Shown one piece after another: positions 9,905 to 19,500 of a DNA stretch of 64,000 bases. The notes beneath the pieces were generated by a model, which saw nothing but the letters and a program-made list of their open reading frames with translations, made no database searches and had not been told where the DNA came from. The stretch's first letter is position 1. Every line of letters starts with the position of its first letter. Both the position numbers and the translations under genes were made by a program. Origin of the DNA: an uncultured Nitrospiraceae bacterium (GTDB lineage Bacteria > Nitrospirota > Thermodesulfovibrionia > Thermodesulfovibrionales > Dissulfurispiraceae); the NCBI GenBank assembly GCA_903822005.1, contig CAIJNL010000025.1, positions 62,001-126,000 on the forward strand, written 5' to 3'.

Positions 9905-10006
9905 AATGAAAAACGCGTCAGGTAATATTAGGATATCTCATCGGCGGCTTGCGGCATTTTGGGAATGGATTAGTCTCTGACAATTATTATTTTAAGGAGA
10001 AGAACT

Positions 10007-11251
10007 GTGGAATCTTCTGTGTCCGTAGAGATGGCTAAGCATCTTCTGTTCTCATTCGGTATAATTCTGGCCATTGGCACTGTTTGCGGCTTCCTGTCTC
10101 AAAAGATAAAGGTACCTGATGTCGCGATATTCCTTTTAGTCGGCATGCTGGCCGGCCCGGCTGTAACCGGGATTGTTAATATACAGGCTGAATCTTCCCT
10201 CAACCAGATCATCATCCTTTTCGGTGCCTGCTATATCCTCTTTGACGGCGGGGCCTCGATCAAACTAAAGGTCTTGAAAGAGGTCTGGATCACACTTACG
10301 GCGCTTGCCACAGTAGGCGTCCTGATCATGACGGCCATTACGGGCATAACTGCCTATTATGTGATGGGAATACCTTTTATAGTAGCGATGCTGATGGGTG
10401 CAACCATAGCCTCGACAGATCCCGCTACCATCGTACCCATCTTTCGCCAGGTGAAGATCAAAGACAGGGTTTCGCAGACAGTAATAAGCGAGTCGGCATT
10501 TAATGATGCGACGGGAGCAATCGTCACATTTGCGGTACTGGCAATCGCGATGGGCACGGGTGAGGTCTCGATAAGCGGATCTCTTTTCGATCTCCTTAAG
10601 CAGTCGGCAATAGGGATTATGACGGGTATTGTTCTGGGTTATCTTGCCGCCCTGCTGATTGCGCATGAGAAATATAACTTCCTCGCCGAATACGCACCCG
10701 TGATAACCCTCATGGCGGTCATCGGCGCCTATCTTGGGGCTGACGGCCTTGAGGCGAGTGGTTTCATGGCCGTATTTGTATTCGGCATAATGCTTGGAAA
10801 CAAGGAGTCCTTCGGTTTCAGGATGACCCACAAAGATAATGAAAAGCTCGAAGAATATGTGATTACCACCGCGCTGGTCATGAGGATGTTCATCTTCATC
10901 CTGCTTGGCTCCCAGGTAGACTTCGGACTTATGAATAAATACCTGTTTGGCGGCGTAATAGTTGTCACCGTATTTATGCTGGTAGCCAGACCCTTCATGG
11001 TCTTTTGCTGCGCTCTTCCGGACAAGCGTTCAAAATGGTCCATGAATGAGATGCTTTTCATGTGCTGGACAAGGGAAACAGGTGTCATTCCGGCAGCACT
11101 CGCCGGCCTGCTTATTGGCGTCAAAGCGCCGGGGGCGCAGATCATAGCTTCCGTTACTTTTATAGCCATTCTGATGACGATCCTGATACAGGCTACCACA
11201 ACAAAATGGCTTGCGCGAAAGCTGGGATTGCTGGAAGAGGGGCAGGCATGA
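10007..11251 (+). CDS. Cation/proton antiporter (CPA1/NhaP-like)
   Basis: Membrane antiporter exchanging Na+ or K+ for H+. About twelve hydrophobic segments; the family core is visible as ASTDPATIVPIF and SESAFNDATGAIV (the Asn-Asp pair of CPA1 exchangers). The GTG start at 10007 has AAGGAG 7 bp upstream. At 414 residues it consists of the transport domain only, with no C-terminal regulatory (RCK/TrkA) domain. It may recycle Na+ brought in by the two neighbouring Na+-coupled carboxylate carriers (inference). The next small membrane protein gene begins 1 bp after the stop. Confidence 0.88.
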   Translation: MESSVSVEMAKHLLFSFGIILAIGTVCGFLSQKIKVPDVAIFLLVGMLAGPAVTGIVNIQAESSLNQIIILFGACYILFDGGASIKLKVLKEVWITLTALATVGVLIMTAITGITAYYVMGIPFIVAMLMGATIASTDPATIVPIFRQVKIKDRVSQTVISESAFNDATGAIVTFAVLAIAMGTGEVSISGSLFDLLKQSAIGIMTGIVLGYLAALLIAHEKYNFLAEYAPVITLMAVIGAYLGADGLEASGFMAVFVFGIMLGNKESFGFRMTHKDNEKLEEYVITTALVMRMFIFILLGSQVDFGLMNKYLFGGVIVVTVFMLVARPFMVFCCALPDKRSKWSMNEMLFMCWTRETGVIPAALAGLLIGVKAPGAQIIASVTFIAILMTILIQATTTKWLARKLGLLEEGQA

Positions 11252-11252
11252 A

Positions 11253-11510
11253 ATGCAGGGAGACATATTCGTGAGGGCGCTTATCTGGGCCATAATAATA
11301 ACGCTTGTCTGTGCCTACTTTTTCTTCTCAAATATCGACAGGCTGCCTGAATACGGCTCTGACCTGGCAAATGCATGGCCGTTTATTTCCATTGTAGTCG
11401 GCTTGTTGATTCTTTTCCGGAGAAAAGGACGTCCAAAACATGATTTCTTCTTCAATAATACAAAGATCCAGAAACAGCTAGAAGAATTAAACAGGCAAAA
11501 GCCCAAGTAG
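11253..11510 (+). CDS. Small two-helix membrane protein of unknown function
   Basis: An 85-residue protein with two hydrophobic segments (about 9-25 and 41-55) and a basic, Lys/Gln-rich cytoplasmic tail. The ATG at 11253 directly follows the antiporter stop, so co-translation is likely; longer in-frame starts lie inside the antiporter gene. No family recognised. It might be an accessory subunit of the antiporter (inference from coupling only). Confidence 0.65.
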   Translation: MQGDIFVRALIWAIIITLVCAYFFFSNIDRLPEYGSDLANAWPFISIVVGLLILFRRKGRPKHDFFFNNTKIQKQLEELNRQKPK

Positions 11511-11512
11511 CC

Positions 11513-11911
11513 ATGGGACACAAAATGAACATTGACAGTCTCGATCATCTGGTGCTTACAGTCAGGGATATCGATACGACCTGTTCTTTTTATCAGAAGG
11601 CCCTGGGCATGAAGATTGTAGAATTTGGACACGGCAGGAAGGCGTTGTCTTTTGGCTTGCAGAAAATCAACCTTCACCAGGCGGGCAGAGAATTCGAGCC
11701 GAAGGCATTGGCCCCTACTCCGGGCTCAGGCGATTTATGCTTTGTCACCTCAGTCAACATGGATGATGTAATAGAGCATCTGAATTCCTGCGGTATAGAG
11801 ATCATCGCAGGTCCTGTAAAACGGACAGGGGCGATAGGTCCTCTTATTTCGGTATATATTCGCGATCCCGACCTGAATTTGATTGAGGTATCGAATTATG
11901 AGGATGCATAA
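11513..11911 (+). CDS. VOC-family (glyoxalase/dioxygenase fold) protein
   Basis: Single-module vicinal oxygen chelate protein of 132 residues. It opens with IDSLDHLVLTVRDIDTTCSFYQKALGM, a typical VOC start, and shows candidate metal ligands His (DHLV), His (NLHQ) and Glu (NLIEVSNY). It could be a lactoylglutathione-lyase-like or epimerase-like enzyme; the substrate cannot be deduced. An alternative start at 11525 gives the more usual N-terminus. It follows the small membrane protein by 2 bp, and is probably the last gene of the antiporter operon. Confidence 0.85.
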   Translation: MGHKMNIDSLDHLVLTVRDIDTTCSFYQKALGMKIVEFGHGRKALSFGLQKINLHQAGREFEPKALAPTPGSGDLCFVTSVNMDDVIEHLNSCGIEIIAGPVKRTGAIGPLISVYIRDPDLNLIEVSNYEDA

Positions 11912-12053
11912 AGGATTCGTCCCAATATCATTTGCCACCGGGAACCAAAACTGCACCGGATATTAAAAATATGCCTGTATTTCAAAGTATTAAACAGCAA
12001 AAATGCTGCCGGCCAAATTTTCCGAACTGAGTTGTCTCTTTAATCCTGTGCTC

Positions 12054-12077
12054 ATGTGGCATAATGTGGCGCCACAT
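12054..12077. promoter_or_regulatory. Composite upstream activator-type site before malic enzyme
   Basis: ATGTGGC at 12054 is followed exactly 10 bp later by the 14-bp palindrome ATGTGGCGCCACAT (12064-12077), the same arrangement as at 2667-2690. The palindrome centre is about 133 bp upstream of the -24 GG at 12203. Apart from this and the promoter, the 11912-12288 gap holds nothing recognisable. Confidence 0.72.
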
Positions 12078-12201
12078 AATTGTGCCAAACTTGTAATATG
12101 TCACAGAACTCATTGATATGTATCTGTCCGGGACATAACAAGTTTGGCTGTTTATATTGAAATCTAACGCAAAATTCGGGCTAATCGGGATCACCGGGGA
12201 A

Positions 12202-12217
12202 TGGCATATTTATTGCC
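12202..12217 (+). promoter_or_regulatory. Sigma-54 promoter of the malic enzyme gene
   Basis: TGGCATATTTATTGCC has GG and GC exactly 10 bp apart as sigma-54 requires, and differs from the sdhC promoter only within the spacer. It lies 72 bp upstream of the ATG. Confidence 0.8.
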
Positions 12218-12288
12218 AGTAATATAAAGATAGATTTCTGCTATTAGCAGATATTGATAACGCATATAATCCACCAGGAGGAAACGCA

Positions 12289-13614
12289 ATGGCACCGCTT
12301 TTCACAAAAGAAGAAGCATTGGCGTATCATAACTCCCATCCGATTGGCAAGATGGAGACAATCCCGATCAAACCGGCCATGACCCAGAAGCATCTGTCTA
12401 TGGCCTATTCGCCCGGTGTGGCCCACGCCTGCCTGGCAATCGCAGCAAATCCCGAAGATGTTTACAAGTACACGAACAAGGGAAACCTGGTCGCAATTGT
12501 TTCGAATGGCTCCGCTATTCTCGGCATAGGCAATCTTGGCGGTGCAGCTGCCAAGCCGGTTATGGAGGGCAAGTGCCTTCTTTTTAAGACGTTTGCTGAT
12601 ATCAATGGACACGATATCTGTCTCAACACCAAAGACCCCGACGTTATCATCCAGGTCTGCAAGGCCCTCGAACCCACCTACGGCGGAATCAACCTTGAAG
12701 ACATCAAGGCCCCGGAATGTTTCTATATTGAAGAGACCCTGAAGAAAGAGATGAATATCCCGGTATTCCATGATGACCAGCACGGCACCGCAATCATCAC
12801 TGGCGGCGGTTTTATCAACGCCCTTGAGATCACCGGCAAGAAGGCTGAAAACGTGAAGCTGGTAGTTTCCGGCGCCGGCGCAGCCGCCATCGCCACCTGC
12901 AAGTTTTACATGCTGCTCGGTCTCCAGAAAGAGAACATCTCGATGTTCGACACCAAGGGCCATATTCATACAGGCCGTACAGACCTTAATGAGCAGAAAA
13001 AGTTCTTTGCACAGAAGAAGGCGTTTGCCAATATGGCTGAAGCATTCGTGGGCGCTGACATGTTCCTCGGCCTCTCCGACAAGGGTCTCGTAAACAAGGA
13101 CATGGTAAAGAGCATGGGCAAGAACCCCATAATCTTTGCGATGGCCAACCCTGATCCCGAAATTACTTATGCAGATGCCAAGGAAGCCCGTCCGGATTGC
13201 ATCATGGGAACCGGCCGTTCCGACTTCCCGAACCAGATCAACAACGTCTCCGGCTTCCCGTATATTTTCCGCGGCGCCTTCGACGTGCGCGCTACCAAGA
13301 TCAATGACGAGATGAAGATGGCTGCTGCCAAGGGAATAGCCGCACTGGCGAAAGAGCCTGTGCCGCAGGCCCTGCTTGATAGATATAACCTGAAGTCAGT
13401 GACATTTGGCATCGATTATGTGGTCCCGCTCGCAATGGACCCGAGGCTGCTTACCTGGGAAGCCCCTGCTGTTGCACAGGCAGCTATGGATACCGGCGTG
13501 GCCAAGATCAAGCTGGATATCGCCCAGTACAAGAAAGACCTGGTGGCGAGAATGGAAGCATCGCAGAAACGGGTTGCCGAATTCGGAAAAACATATAACA
13601 ATCCTTTTGCATAA
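12289..13614 (+). CDS. Malic enzyme (oxaloacetate-decarboxylating malate dehydrogenase)
   Basis: Converts malate to pyruvate and CO2 with reduction of NAD(P)+. Features: the N-terminal malic domain with [15 protein letters not shown] and [15 protein letters not shown]; the metal-binding HDDQHGTAI; and the NAD(P) fold with [13 protein letters not shown] followed by an Asp-ending strand (MFDTKG), which favours NAD+ over NADP+. The 441 residues fit the short bacterial type without the phosphotransacetylase extension. AGGAGG precedes the ATG. It is monocistronic, behind a sigma-54 promoter with an upstream element shared with sdhCAB, so malate/fumarate metabolism is probably co-induced. Confidence 0.93.
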   Translation: MAPLFTKEEALAYHNSHPIGKMETIPIKPAMTQKHLSMAYSPGVAHACLAIAANPEDVYKYTNKGNLVAIVSNGSAILGIGNLGGAAAKPVMEGKCLLFKTFADINGHDICLNTKDPDVIIQVCKALEPTYGGINLEDIKAPECFYIEETLKKEMNIPVFHDDQHGTAIITGGGFINALEITGKKAENVKLVVSGAGAAAIATCKFYMLLGLQKENISMFDTKGHIHTGRTDLNEQKKFFAQKKAFANMAEAFVGADMFLGLSDKGLVNKDMVKSMGKNPIIFAMANPDPEITYADAKEARPDCIMGTGRSDFPNQINNVSGFPYIFRGAFDVRATKINDEMKMAAAKGIAALAKEPVPQALLDRYNLKSVTFGIDYVVPLAMDPRLLTWEAPAVAQAAMDTGVAKIKLDIAQYKKDLVARMEASQKRVAEFGKTYNNPFA

Positions 13615-13631
13615 AAGCAATGTCTGATCAG

Positions 13632-13665
13632 CAATCCTCCGGCGCCGCAAGGCGCCGGAGGATTG
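13632..13665 (+). terminator. Perfect GC-rich hairpin after malic enzyme
   Basis: Fifteen-bp perfect arms (13632-13646 and 13651-13665) around a GCAA tetraloop, 17 bp past the stop. There is no T-run, so it may act as a stabilising 3' structure or a less canonical terminator. Confidence 0.6.
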
Positions 13666-13839
13666 TCCCAGACCTGATCTGGATTAACGGAAAAATTGAA
13701 GAGATATTTTTTTTGTCCGGGTCGCAGCAGCAATCTCATGTCCCGGATAATTTCTGGCAGGCGACCATTTCCTATCTTGATAACAGTGCTGTAGTTGTAA
13801 CTACTGTAGAGCCGAGTTGAGAAAAAGGAGTCTGAAAGC

Positions 13840-14181
13840 ATGGATCTCGAGACTGTCGTCAAAGCCCTTAGCCTGAAGATAAGGTCCGGAGAGGACAAGC
13901 TCAGGACCCCGATACTCGGCGGATATACCGGAGATTTATTGAGTGATGTCATGGCGAACAGCAGGGAAGGTGACATCTGGATCACCCGGCAGGTACATCA
14001 GAACATTATTGCCGTTGCCAGTCTCAAAGAACTTGCCGGCATCATAATCGTCCAGGGCTGCGAGCCCGCGAAGGACACCCTTGAAAAAGGTGAAAGAGAG
14101 GGTGTACCGATAATGGTATCAGACCTCTCTGCTTTTGAGGTCTCGGGCAGGATCAACGACCTGATGAAAAAAATTAACTAA
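13840..14181 (+). CDS. DRTGG-domain protein
   Basis: A 113-residue single-domain protein resembling the DRTGG fold found between CBS domains and in phosphotransacetylases. The repeating alpha/beta pattern (GDIWITRQVHQNIIAVASL, IIVQGC, VPIMVSDLSAFEVSGRI) supports this. It opens an operon-like run with PHP, GHKL ATPase and [FeFe] hydrogenase genes, and a second DRTGG gene sits at 21583. AAAGGAG precedes the ATG. The domain is thought to bind a ligand, possibly a nucleotide; its role beside hydrogenases is not known to me. An inverted repeat GTAGTT-GT-AACTAC upstream (13791-13804) may be an operator. Confidence 0.8.
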   Translation: MDLETVVKALSLKIRSGEDKLRTPILGGYTGDLLSDVMANSREGDIWITRQVHQNIIAVASLKELAGIIIVQGCEPAKDTLEKGEREGVPIMVSDLSAFEVSGRINDLMKKIN

Positions 14182-14245
14182 AGGCAAGCAAAAGAAGAAA
14201 AGACCATGAACAGTGATCGTTTCTTTGTATGGATACAGAATTGAT

Positions 14246-14983
14246 ATGCTCAGGGCCTTTCGCTGCGACCTTCATCTGCACACATGCCTTTCGCCCTGCG
14301 CGGATCCGGACATGAGTCCCCGGGCGATAGTTGAGAAATCTATTGCCGAAAATATTGACATCATCGCGGTCTGTGATCACAACGCCTCGGAAAATGCAAA
14401 ATTTGTGGTAAGGTCGGCCCAGGGGAAACCCCTTATCGTCCTTCCCGGGATGGAGGTAACGAGCAGGGAAGAAGTCCATATACTGGCACTTTTTGATACT
14501 ATTGAGTCCCTGTGGGAAATCCAGGGAATTATTTATGATCATCTGGCCGGTACTAATCGGGAGGAGTTTTTTGGCTACCAGGCCATTGTAAACGATCTCG
14601 ATGAGGTTGAGGGATTTAACGACAGATTTCTTCTTGGGGCAACCGGTCTGTCGCTGCACGAAATAGTCGATTGCATTCACAGGTATGGCGGGCTTGCGAT
14701 TGCCTCACATATTGACCGGGAAGGGTTCAGCGTCCTGACCCAGCTCGGTTTTCTGGACCCGGACATTCCTTTTGATGCGCTCGAAATTACATATCATACC
14801 GGGACGAGGGAAGGCCGTATGAAATATCCCGAGCTGTCCCCGTATCCGTTTATCGAATCGTCAGATGCGCATTATATAGAGGATATCGGAAAGGGGACGA
14901 CTACCATGTTCCTCGAGCGGGGAACAATTGATGAAATAAAGATGGCCTTTGAGCGCCGGGGCGGCAGATATATCCGGGAATGA
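14246..14983 (+). CDS. PHP-domain metal-dependent phosphoesterase
   Basis: Polymerase-and-histidinol-phosphatase fold. Metal-ligand motifs in order: DLHLHTCLSPC, AVCDHN, PGMEVTS...VHILALFD, ASHID and SSDAHY. Related proteins hydrolyse phosphomonoesters or nucleotides; the substrate here is unknown. The ATG at 14246 gives the usual short N-terminus before the first motif; a GTG at 14213 is possible and neither has a good ribosome-binding site. It lies between a DRTGG gene and a GHKL ATPase gene, and the set may control hydrogenase activity or expression (inference). Confidence 0.85.
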   Translation: MLRAFRCDLHLHTCLSPCADPDMSPRAIVEKSIAENIDIIAVCDHNASENAKFVVRSAQGKPLIVLPGMEVTSREEVHILALFDTIESLWEIQGIIYDHLAGTNREEFFGYQAIVNDLDEVEGFNDRFLLGATGLSLHEIVDCIHRYGGLAIASHIDREGFSVLTQLGFLDPDIPFDALEITYHTGTREGRMKYPELSPYPFIESSDAHYIEDIGKGTTTMFLERGTIDEIKMAFERRGGRYIRE

Positions 14984-14986
14984 TCA

Positions 14987-15535
14987 ATGATCGAGCTTTC
15001 CCTTCATGTCCTGGATATTGCGGAAAACTCCACGCGGGCCGGCGCCAAAAACGTTTATATAACGATTGAGGAAGACAGTGCCGGAGACATCCTGTTACTC
15101 GAAATAAGCGATGACGGGGCCGGCATGAAAGAGGACATGCTCAATAAAGTCACTGATCCGTTTTTCACAACCAAGACGGTACGTAACGTTGGGTTAGGGC
15201 TTCCGATGCTAGCCCAGGCCGCGGAAAAAACAGGCGGCAGATTTAGTTTCGGGTCAAAGGAGGGTGAAGGGTCGAGGGTAGCGGCCGAGTTCAGGCTGGG
15301 CCACATTGACCGGCAGCCCCTGGGTGATATGGCAAGCACCCTGGTAACGCTGATCGCCGGAAATACGGATGTCGATTTCATATACCGTCACAGGCACAAT
15401 GAAAAGGAGTATATCCTGGATACGAGAGATGTCAGGATAGAGATTGAGGATGTGCCGATTAATGCGCTGGCCGTGCTGAGTCTCATCAGGGAATTTATAC
15501 AGGACGGACTGAGAGAAATAAATTCGGAAGCATAA
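14987..15535 (+). CDS. GHKL-family ATP-binding protein (histidine-kinase-like, no H-box)
   Basis: A 182-residue protein with only the HATPase_c part of a histidine kinase: N-box DIAENSTRAGAKNV, G1 ISDDGAGM, F-box-like DPFFTTK, G2 VGLGLPML. No sensor, no phospho-acceptor His and no membrane segment. A C-terminal extension of about 80 residues of unknown role follows. It starts 3 bp after the PHP gene and 29 bp before the NuoE-like gene, so it belongs to the hydrogenase transcript. It may be an anti-sigma-type Ser/Thr kinase or a partner of the second GHKL protein at 21954. Confidence 0.82.
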   Translation: MIELSLHVLDIAENSTRAGAKNVYITIEEDSAGDILLLEISDDGAGMKEDMLNKVTDPFFTTKTVRNVGLGLPMLAQAAEKTGGRFSFGSKEGEGSRVAAEFRLGHIDRQPLGDMASTLVTLIAGNTDVDFIYRHRHNEKEYILDTRDVRIEIEDVPINALAVLSLIREFIQDGLREINSEA

Positions 15536-15564
15536 TTTTCCATTTTATGAGGAGGACATAGCGG

Positions 15565-16071
15565 ATGAAGGCAAAAGCGAGAAATGCCGACATAGACATT
15601 TCAAAGGAATTTACACCCGAACAGCTGAAAAAGGTCGACAAAATCATTGAGAAGTTTAAAGACAGACCGGGGGCATTGATTCCTGTCCTGGAGGAGGCGC
15701 AGATGGTGCTTGAATTTCTGCCAATGCCCATCCTGAAAATTATTGCGGGCGGCCTCAACCTGCCTCTCAGCCAGGTATACGGAGTGGTGACGTTCTATTC
15801 ATTCTTTACGATGACTCCGCGCGGCAAGTATACCGTCCGCGTCTGTCTGGGAACTGCCTGTTATGTCCGCGGCGGCAAGGCCATCTATGACAACATCAAA
15901 AAGGAACTCAACGTGGAAGAGGGAGAAACGACCGACGACCGGATGTTTACCCTTGAAACAGTACGATGCATAGGCGCCTGCGGGCTGGGACCTGTGATCT
16001 TTGTCAACGATAATGTTCATGGCAGGCTGAAACCGGCAAAGATCAAGGATGTGCTGAGCAAGTATAACTAA
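15565..16071 (+). CDS. hydC: NuoE/HydC-like [2Fe-2S] subunit of the [FeFe] hydrogenase
   Basis: Thioredoxin-fold [2Fe-2S] subunit that relays electrons beside the flavin subunit. Cluster ligands are in CLGTACYVRG (Cx4C) and CIGACG (Cx3C), the normal NuoE pattern; the helical N-terminal domain is present, giving 168 residues as expected for HydC/NuoE. A perfect AGGAGG precedes the ATG. It is first of the structural genes (hydC, 2Fe-2S protein, hydB-fusion, hydA). Confidence 0.9.
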   Translation: MKAKARNADIDISKEFTPEQLKKVDKIIEKFKDRPGALIPVLEEAQMVLEFLPMPILKIIAGGLNLPLSQVYGVVTFYSFFTMTPRGKYTVRVCLGTACYVRGGKAIYDNIKKELNVEEGETTDDRMFTLETVRCIGACGLGPVIFVNDNVHGRLKPAKIKDVLSKYN

Positions 16072-16093
16072 CGGGAAGGATGAGGGAACGGAC

Positions 16094-16462
16094 ATGCCAA
16101 AAATATCGGTAGCGGATCTGAAGAAGATAAAGGAAAGAGTCAGAGAAGACAACTCGTTGAGAGAGGGCAGCCAGAGAGTGAAGATTACCGTCCATATGGG
16201 GACCTGCGGTGTTGCCGCCGGCGCAAGGACTGTAATGGACTCGCTGATGGGCGAGATTACAGAGGCAAAGGTGACAGATGTCGTGGTCACAACTTCAGGG
16301 TGTGCAGGGATGTGCAGCAAAGAGCCCATGGTCACAATTGAAATGCTTGGGCAGGAACCGGTCCTGTACGGAAAGATGGATGCAAACATGATGCGCCAGG
16401 TCTTCAAGAGGCATGTGCTTCTTGGAGAGGTCCAGTCTTCGTTTGCAATTGCCAAAGGCTGA
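16094..16462 (+). CDS. (2Fe-2S) ferredoxin-like thioredoxin-fold protein
   Basis: A 122-residue protein of the thioredoxin-like ferredoxin family that commonly accompanies multimeric [FeFe] hydrogenases. The second ligand pair CAGMC is present, but in the first motif GTCGVAAGA only one Cys remains of the usual two, so the cluster would need another ligand or be absent. It lies 22 bp after hydC and 81 bp before the hydB-fusion gene. It might pass electrons to or from the complex or act as an assembly or regulatory subunit; the latter is inference. Confidence 0.82.
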   Translation: MPKISVADLKKIKERVREDNSLREGSQRVKITVHMGTCGVAAGARTVMDSLMGEITEAKVTDVVVTTSGCAGMCSKEPMVTIEMLGQEPVLYGKMDANMMRQVFKRHVLLGEVQSSFAIAKG

Positions 16463-16543
16463 GGACATGTTTATTGCAAGTGGTTGGGTGCATGTTATAT
16501 TTCCGACTTTAAACGTAATTATATGAAGGAGGACATTATATAA

Positions 16544-19500
16544 ATGAAAGCGTTTCGTTCGCATTTTCTGATCTGCGGAGGGACCGGATGCCACGCGTCC
16601 GGGGCCGTAAAGGTGAAGCAGCTGCTGCAGGAAGAGATTGATAAAATCGGCTTTTCAGACCAGGTGAAACTCGTCGAAACCGGCTGCAACGGTTTTTGCG
16701 CCATGGGCCCGATCATGGTTGTTTATCCGGAAGGCGTCATTTATATGTCGATTAAACCGGAAGACGTGCCTGAGCTGGTCCATGAACATCTGGTCAAGGG
16801 AAGAGTGCTGGAGCGTCTCCTGTACAAGGAGCCGATGACGGAGCAGCGTATCCCCACCATGGACGAAATCCCCTTTTTCGCACTCCAGAAGCTGATCGTA
16901 CTGAAAAACAGGGGCAAGATCGATCCCGAGAACATTGACGAGGCCATTGCGAGAGACGGTTATGCCGGAATGGCAAAAGCGCTCACGGAGATGAAGCCGG
17001 ATGAGATCGTAAAAGAGATCATTGATTCAGGGCTGCGCGGGAGAGGCGGCGGCGGTTTCCCGACCGGCCTCAAATGGAAATTCTGCGCCCAGACGCCAGG
17101 CGATGTGAAATACATCCTCTGCAACGCGGATGAGGGCGATCCCGGCGCGTTTATGGACAGGAGCGTTCTTGAGGGCGACCCTCACGCTGTTATCGAAGGT
17201 ATGGTCATCGCGGCCAAGGCCATCGGCGCGCACCAGGGTTATATTTACTGCCGCGCCGAGTATCCACTGGCCATACACCGCATGCAGATAGCGCTGGACC
17301 AGGCAAAGGAGTACGGGCTTTTGGGAAAGGACATCCTGGGCACGGGCTTTGACCTGGAGATAGAAATATACCAGGGCGCAGGAGCTTTCGTCTGCGGTGA
17401 AGAGACCGCCCTGATGACATCCATCGAAGGCAAGCGTGGCATGCCGCGGCCAAGGCCGCCGTTCCCCGCAGTGTCCGGACTTTGGGGCAAGCCATCGGTC
17501 CTTAACAATGTTGAGACCTTTGCGAGCGTCGGCCAGATTATCGCAAATGGCGCCTCCTGGTACAATGCCATAGGGACAGAGAAGAGCAAGGGGACCAAGG
17601 TGTTCGCCCTGACCGGCGATGTTAACAACGTCGGTCTTGTTGAAGTCCCCATGGGGACCACCCTCGGCCAGATCGTCTATGACATCGGCGGCGGCATCCC
17701 TAACGGAAAGAAGTTCAAGGCGGCGCAGCTCGGCGGGCCTTCCGGTGGAATGATCCCGATTGATTACCTCAATACACCCGTCGATTTTGAAAAGGTCGTA
17801 GAGCTTGGGGCCATAATGGGGTCCGGCGGTCTTATCGTCCTTAACGAGGACAAGTGCGCAGTGGACATAGCCCGCTTCTTCATGGACTTCTGCCAGGAAG
17901 AGTCCTGCGGCAAGTGTACCCCATGCCGTGAAGGGACAAAGCGAATGCTCGAAATTCTGACCAATATCACCCAGGGCAAGGGCAGGGAAGGGGACATTGA
18001 ACTCCTCGAGGAGATGGCTGTTGTGATCAAGAACTCCTCGCTCTGCGGCCTTGGCCAGACAGCCCCGAATCCGGTGCTCAGCACGATCAGGTACTTCAGG
18101 GACGAATACGAAGCGCACATAAGGGACAAGAGGTGCAAGGCCGTCGTATGTTCGCCGCTCTTCAAGTCTCCCTGCCAGCATACATGTCCGGTCGAAATGG
18201 ATGTCCCGGCTTATATTGCGCTCATCCGCGCCGAGCGCTTTGCCGATGCCTACAAGATCATGATAAAGACAAATCCTTTCCCTTCTGTTTGCGGCCGCGT
18301 ATGCGATCACAAGTGCCAGTCAAAGTGCCGCAGGGCAGGCCTGGACGAACCGCTTGCAGTCAAATTCCTCAAGAGATTCATTACCGACAACGCGCCCCGT
18401 CCCCAGACAGTACCGGCGCCTGTTACAAGGAAAGAAAAAATCGCTGTTGTCGGCGGCGGCCCGGCAGGGCTTACGGCAGCACGTGACCTCGCGCTGAGAG
18501 GTTACAAGACAACGGTATTCGAAGAACTGTCTGAAGCAGGCGGGATGCTCCGCTGGGGAATCCCTGCTTACAGGCTCCCGCGGAATATCCTGGCGGGCGA
18601 GATTCAGGACAACGTTGCGGCCCTGGGCGTAGAGATCAAGTGCAACACCCGCGTGGGCAAAGATATCTCCTTTGAAAAAGTAGACAAGGAGTTTGATTAC
18701 ATCTACCTGGCGGTCGGCGCTCACAAGAGTCAGCCGATGGGCATTCAGGGCGAAGACCTGAAGGGCGTATTCGGCAGTGTGGAATTCCTGAGGGATTTCT
18801 GTACTGACGAAGAAGCGTGGCTGTCAGGCAAGAAGATACTCGGCACCAGGGTGGCGGTTGTCGGCGGCGGCAATTCAGCCATTGATGCCGCGCGTGTTGC
18901 GCAGCGCCTTGGCGCGGACGTGACAATCCTTTACCGCCGCGAGCGGAAGGACATGCCGGCCGAGGAAGAGGAAATCCTTGCTGCGGAAGAAGAAGGGGTC
19001 AGGATAGAGTATCTGGTCGCCCCTACCAGGATTACCGACAAGAATGGAAAAGTAAACGGGATTGCGTGCGAGAGGATGAAATTCGGCGAGTTTGACAGGA
19101 GCGGGAGAAAGAAACCGGTTGTAATCCCGGGATCTGAATTCACGCTGAATGTGGACACCGTAATTTCAGCCATAGGCCAGGCGCCGGATATGACCTTTAT
19201 CCCGAAGGACAGCGGCCTCGATATCAGCAAATGGTCCACGTTTGTTCTGGGAAAGGGCAGCAAGTCGCAGACGACCAATCCGAAGTATTTCGCGGGCGGC
19301 GACGCCCTGACCGGCCCTGACACTGTCATCGGGGCTATTGCCTCGGGGCATCTGGCGGCGAAAGATATAGACAGTCATATCAGGGAGATCAACGGCGAGC
19401 CTGCATACGTCGAGCCGGCCGCTGAAAAGATCGATATACCGTTTATCATCGATGAGGAATCCGAAGAGGAACCGCAGGCGAAGATGCCGGAGCTGCATGC

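Noticed and set aside
13620-13820. A 66-codon reading frame after malic enzyme
   Set aside because: It runs through the GC-rich hairpin at 13632-13665, has no ribosome-binding site and no recognisable fold.
17027-18310. A 427-codon minus-strand reading frame
   Set aside because: It lies wholly within the hydB-fusion gene, whose motifs are certain; the antisense frame is an effect of codon usage.
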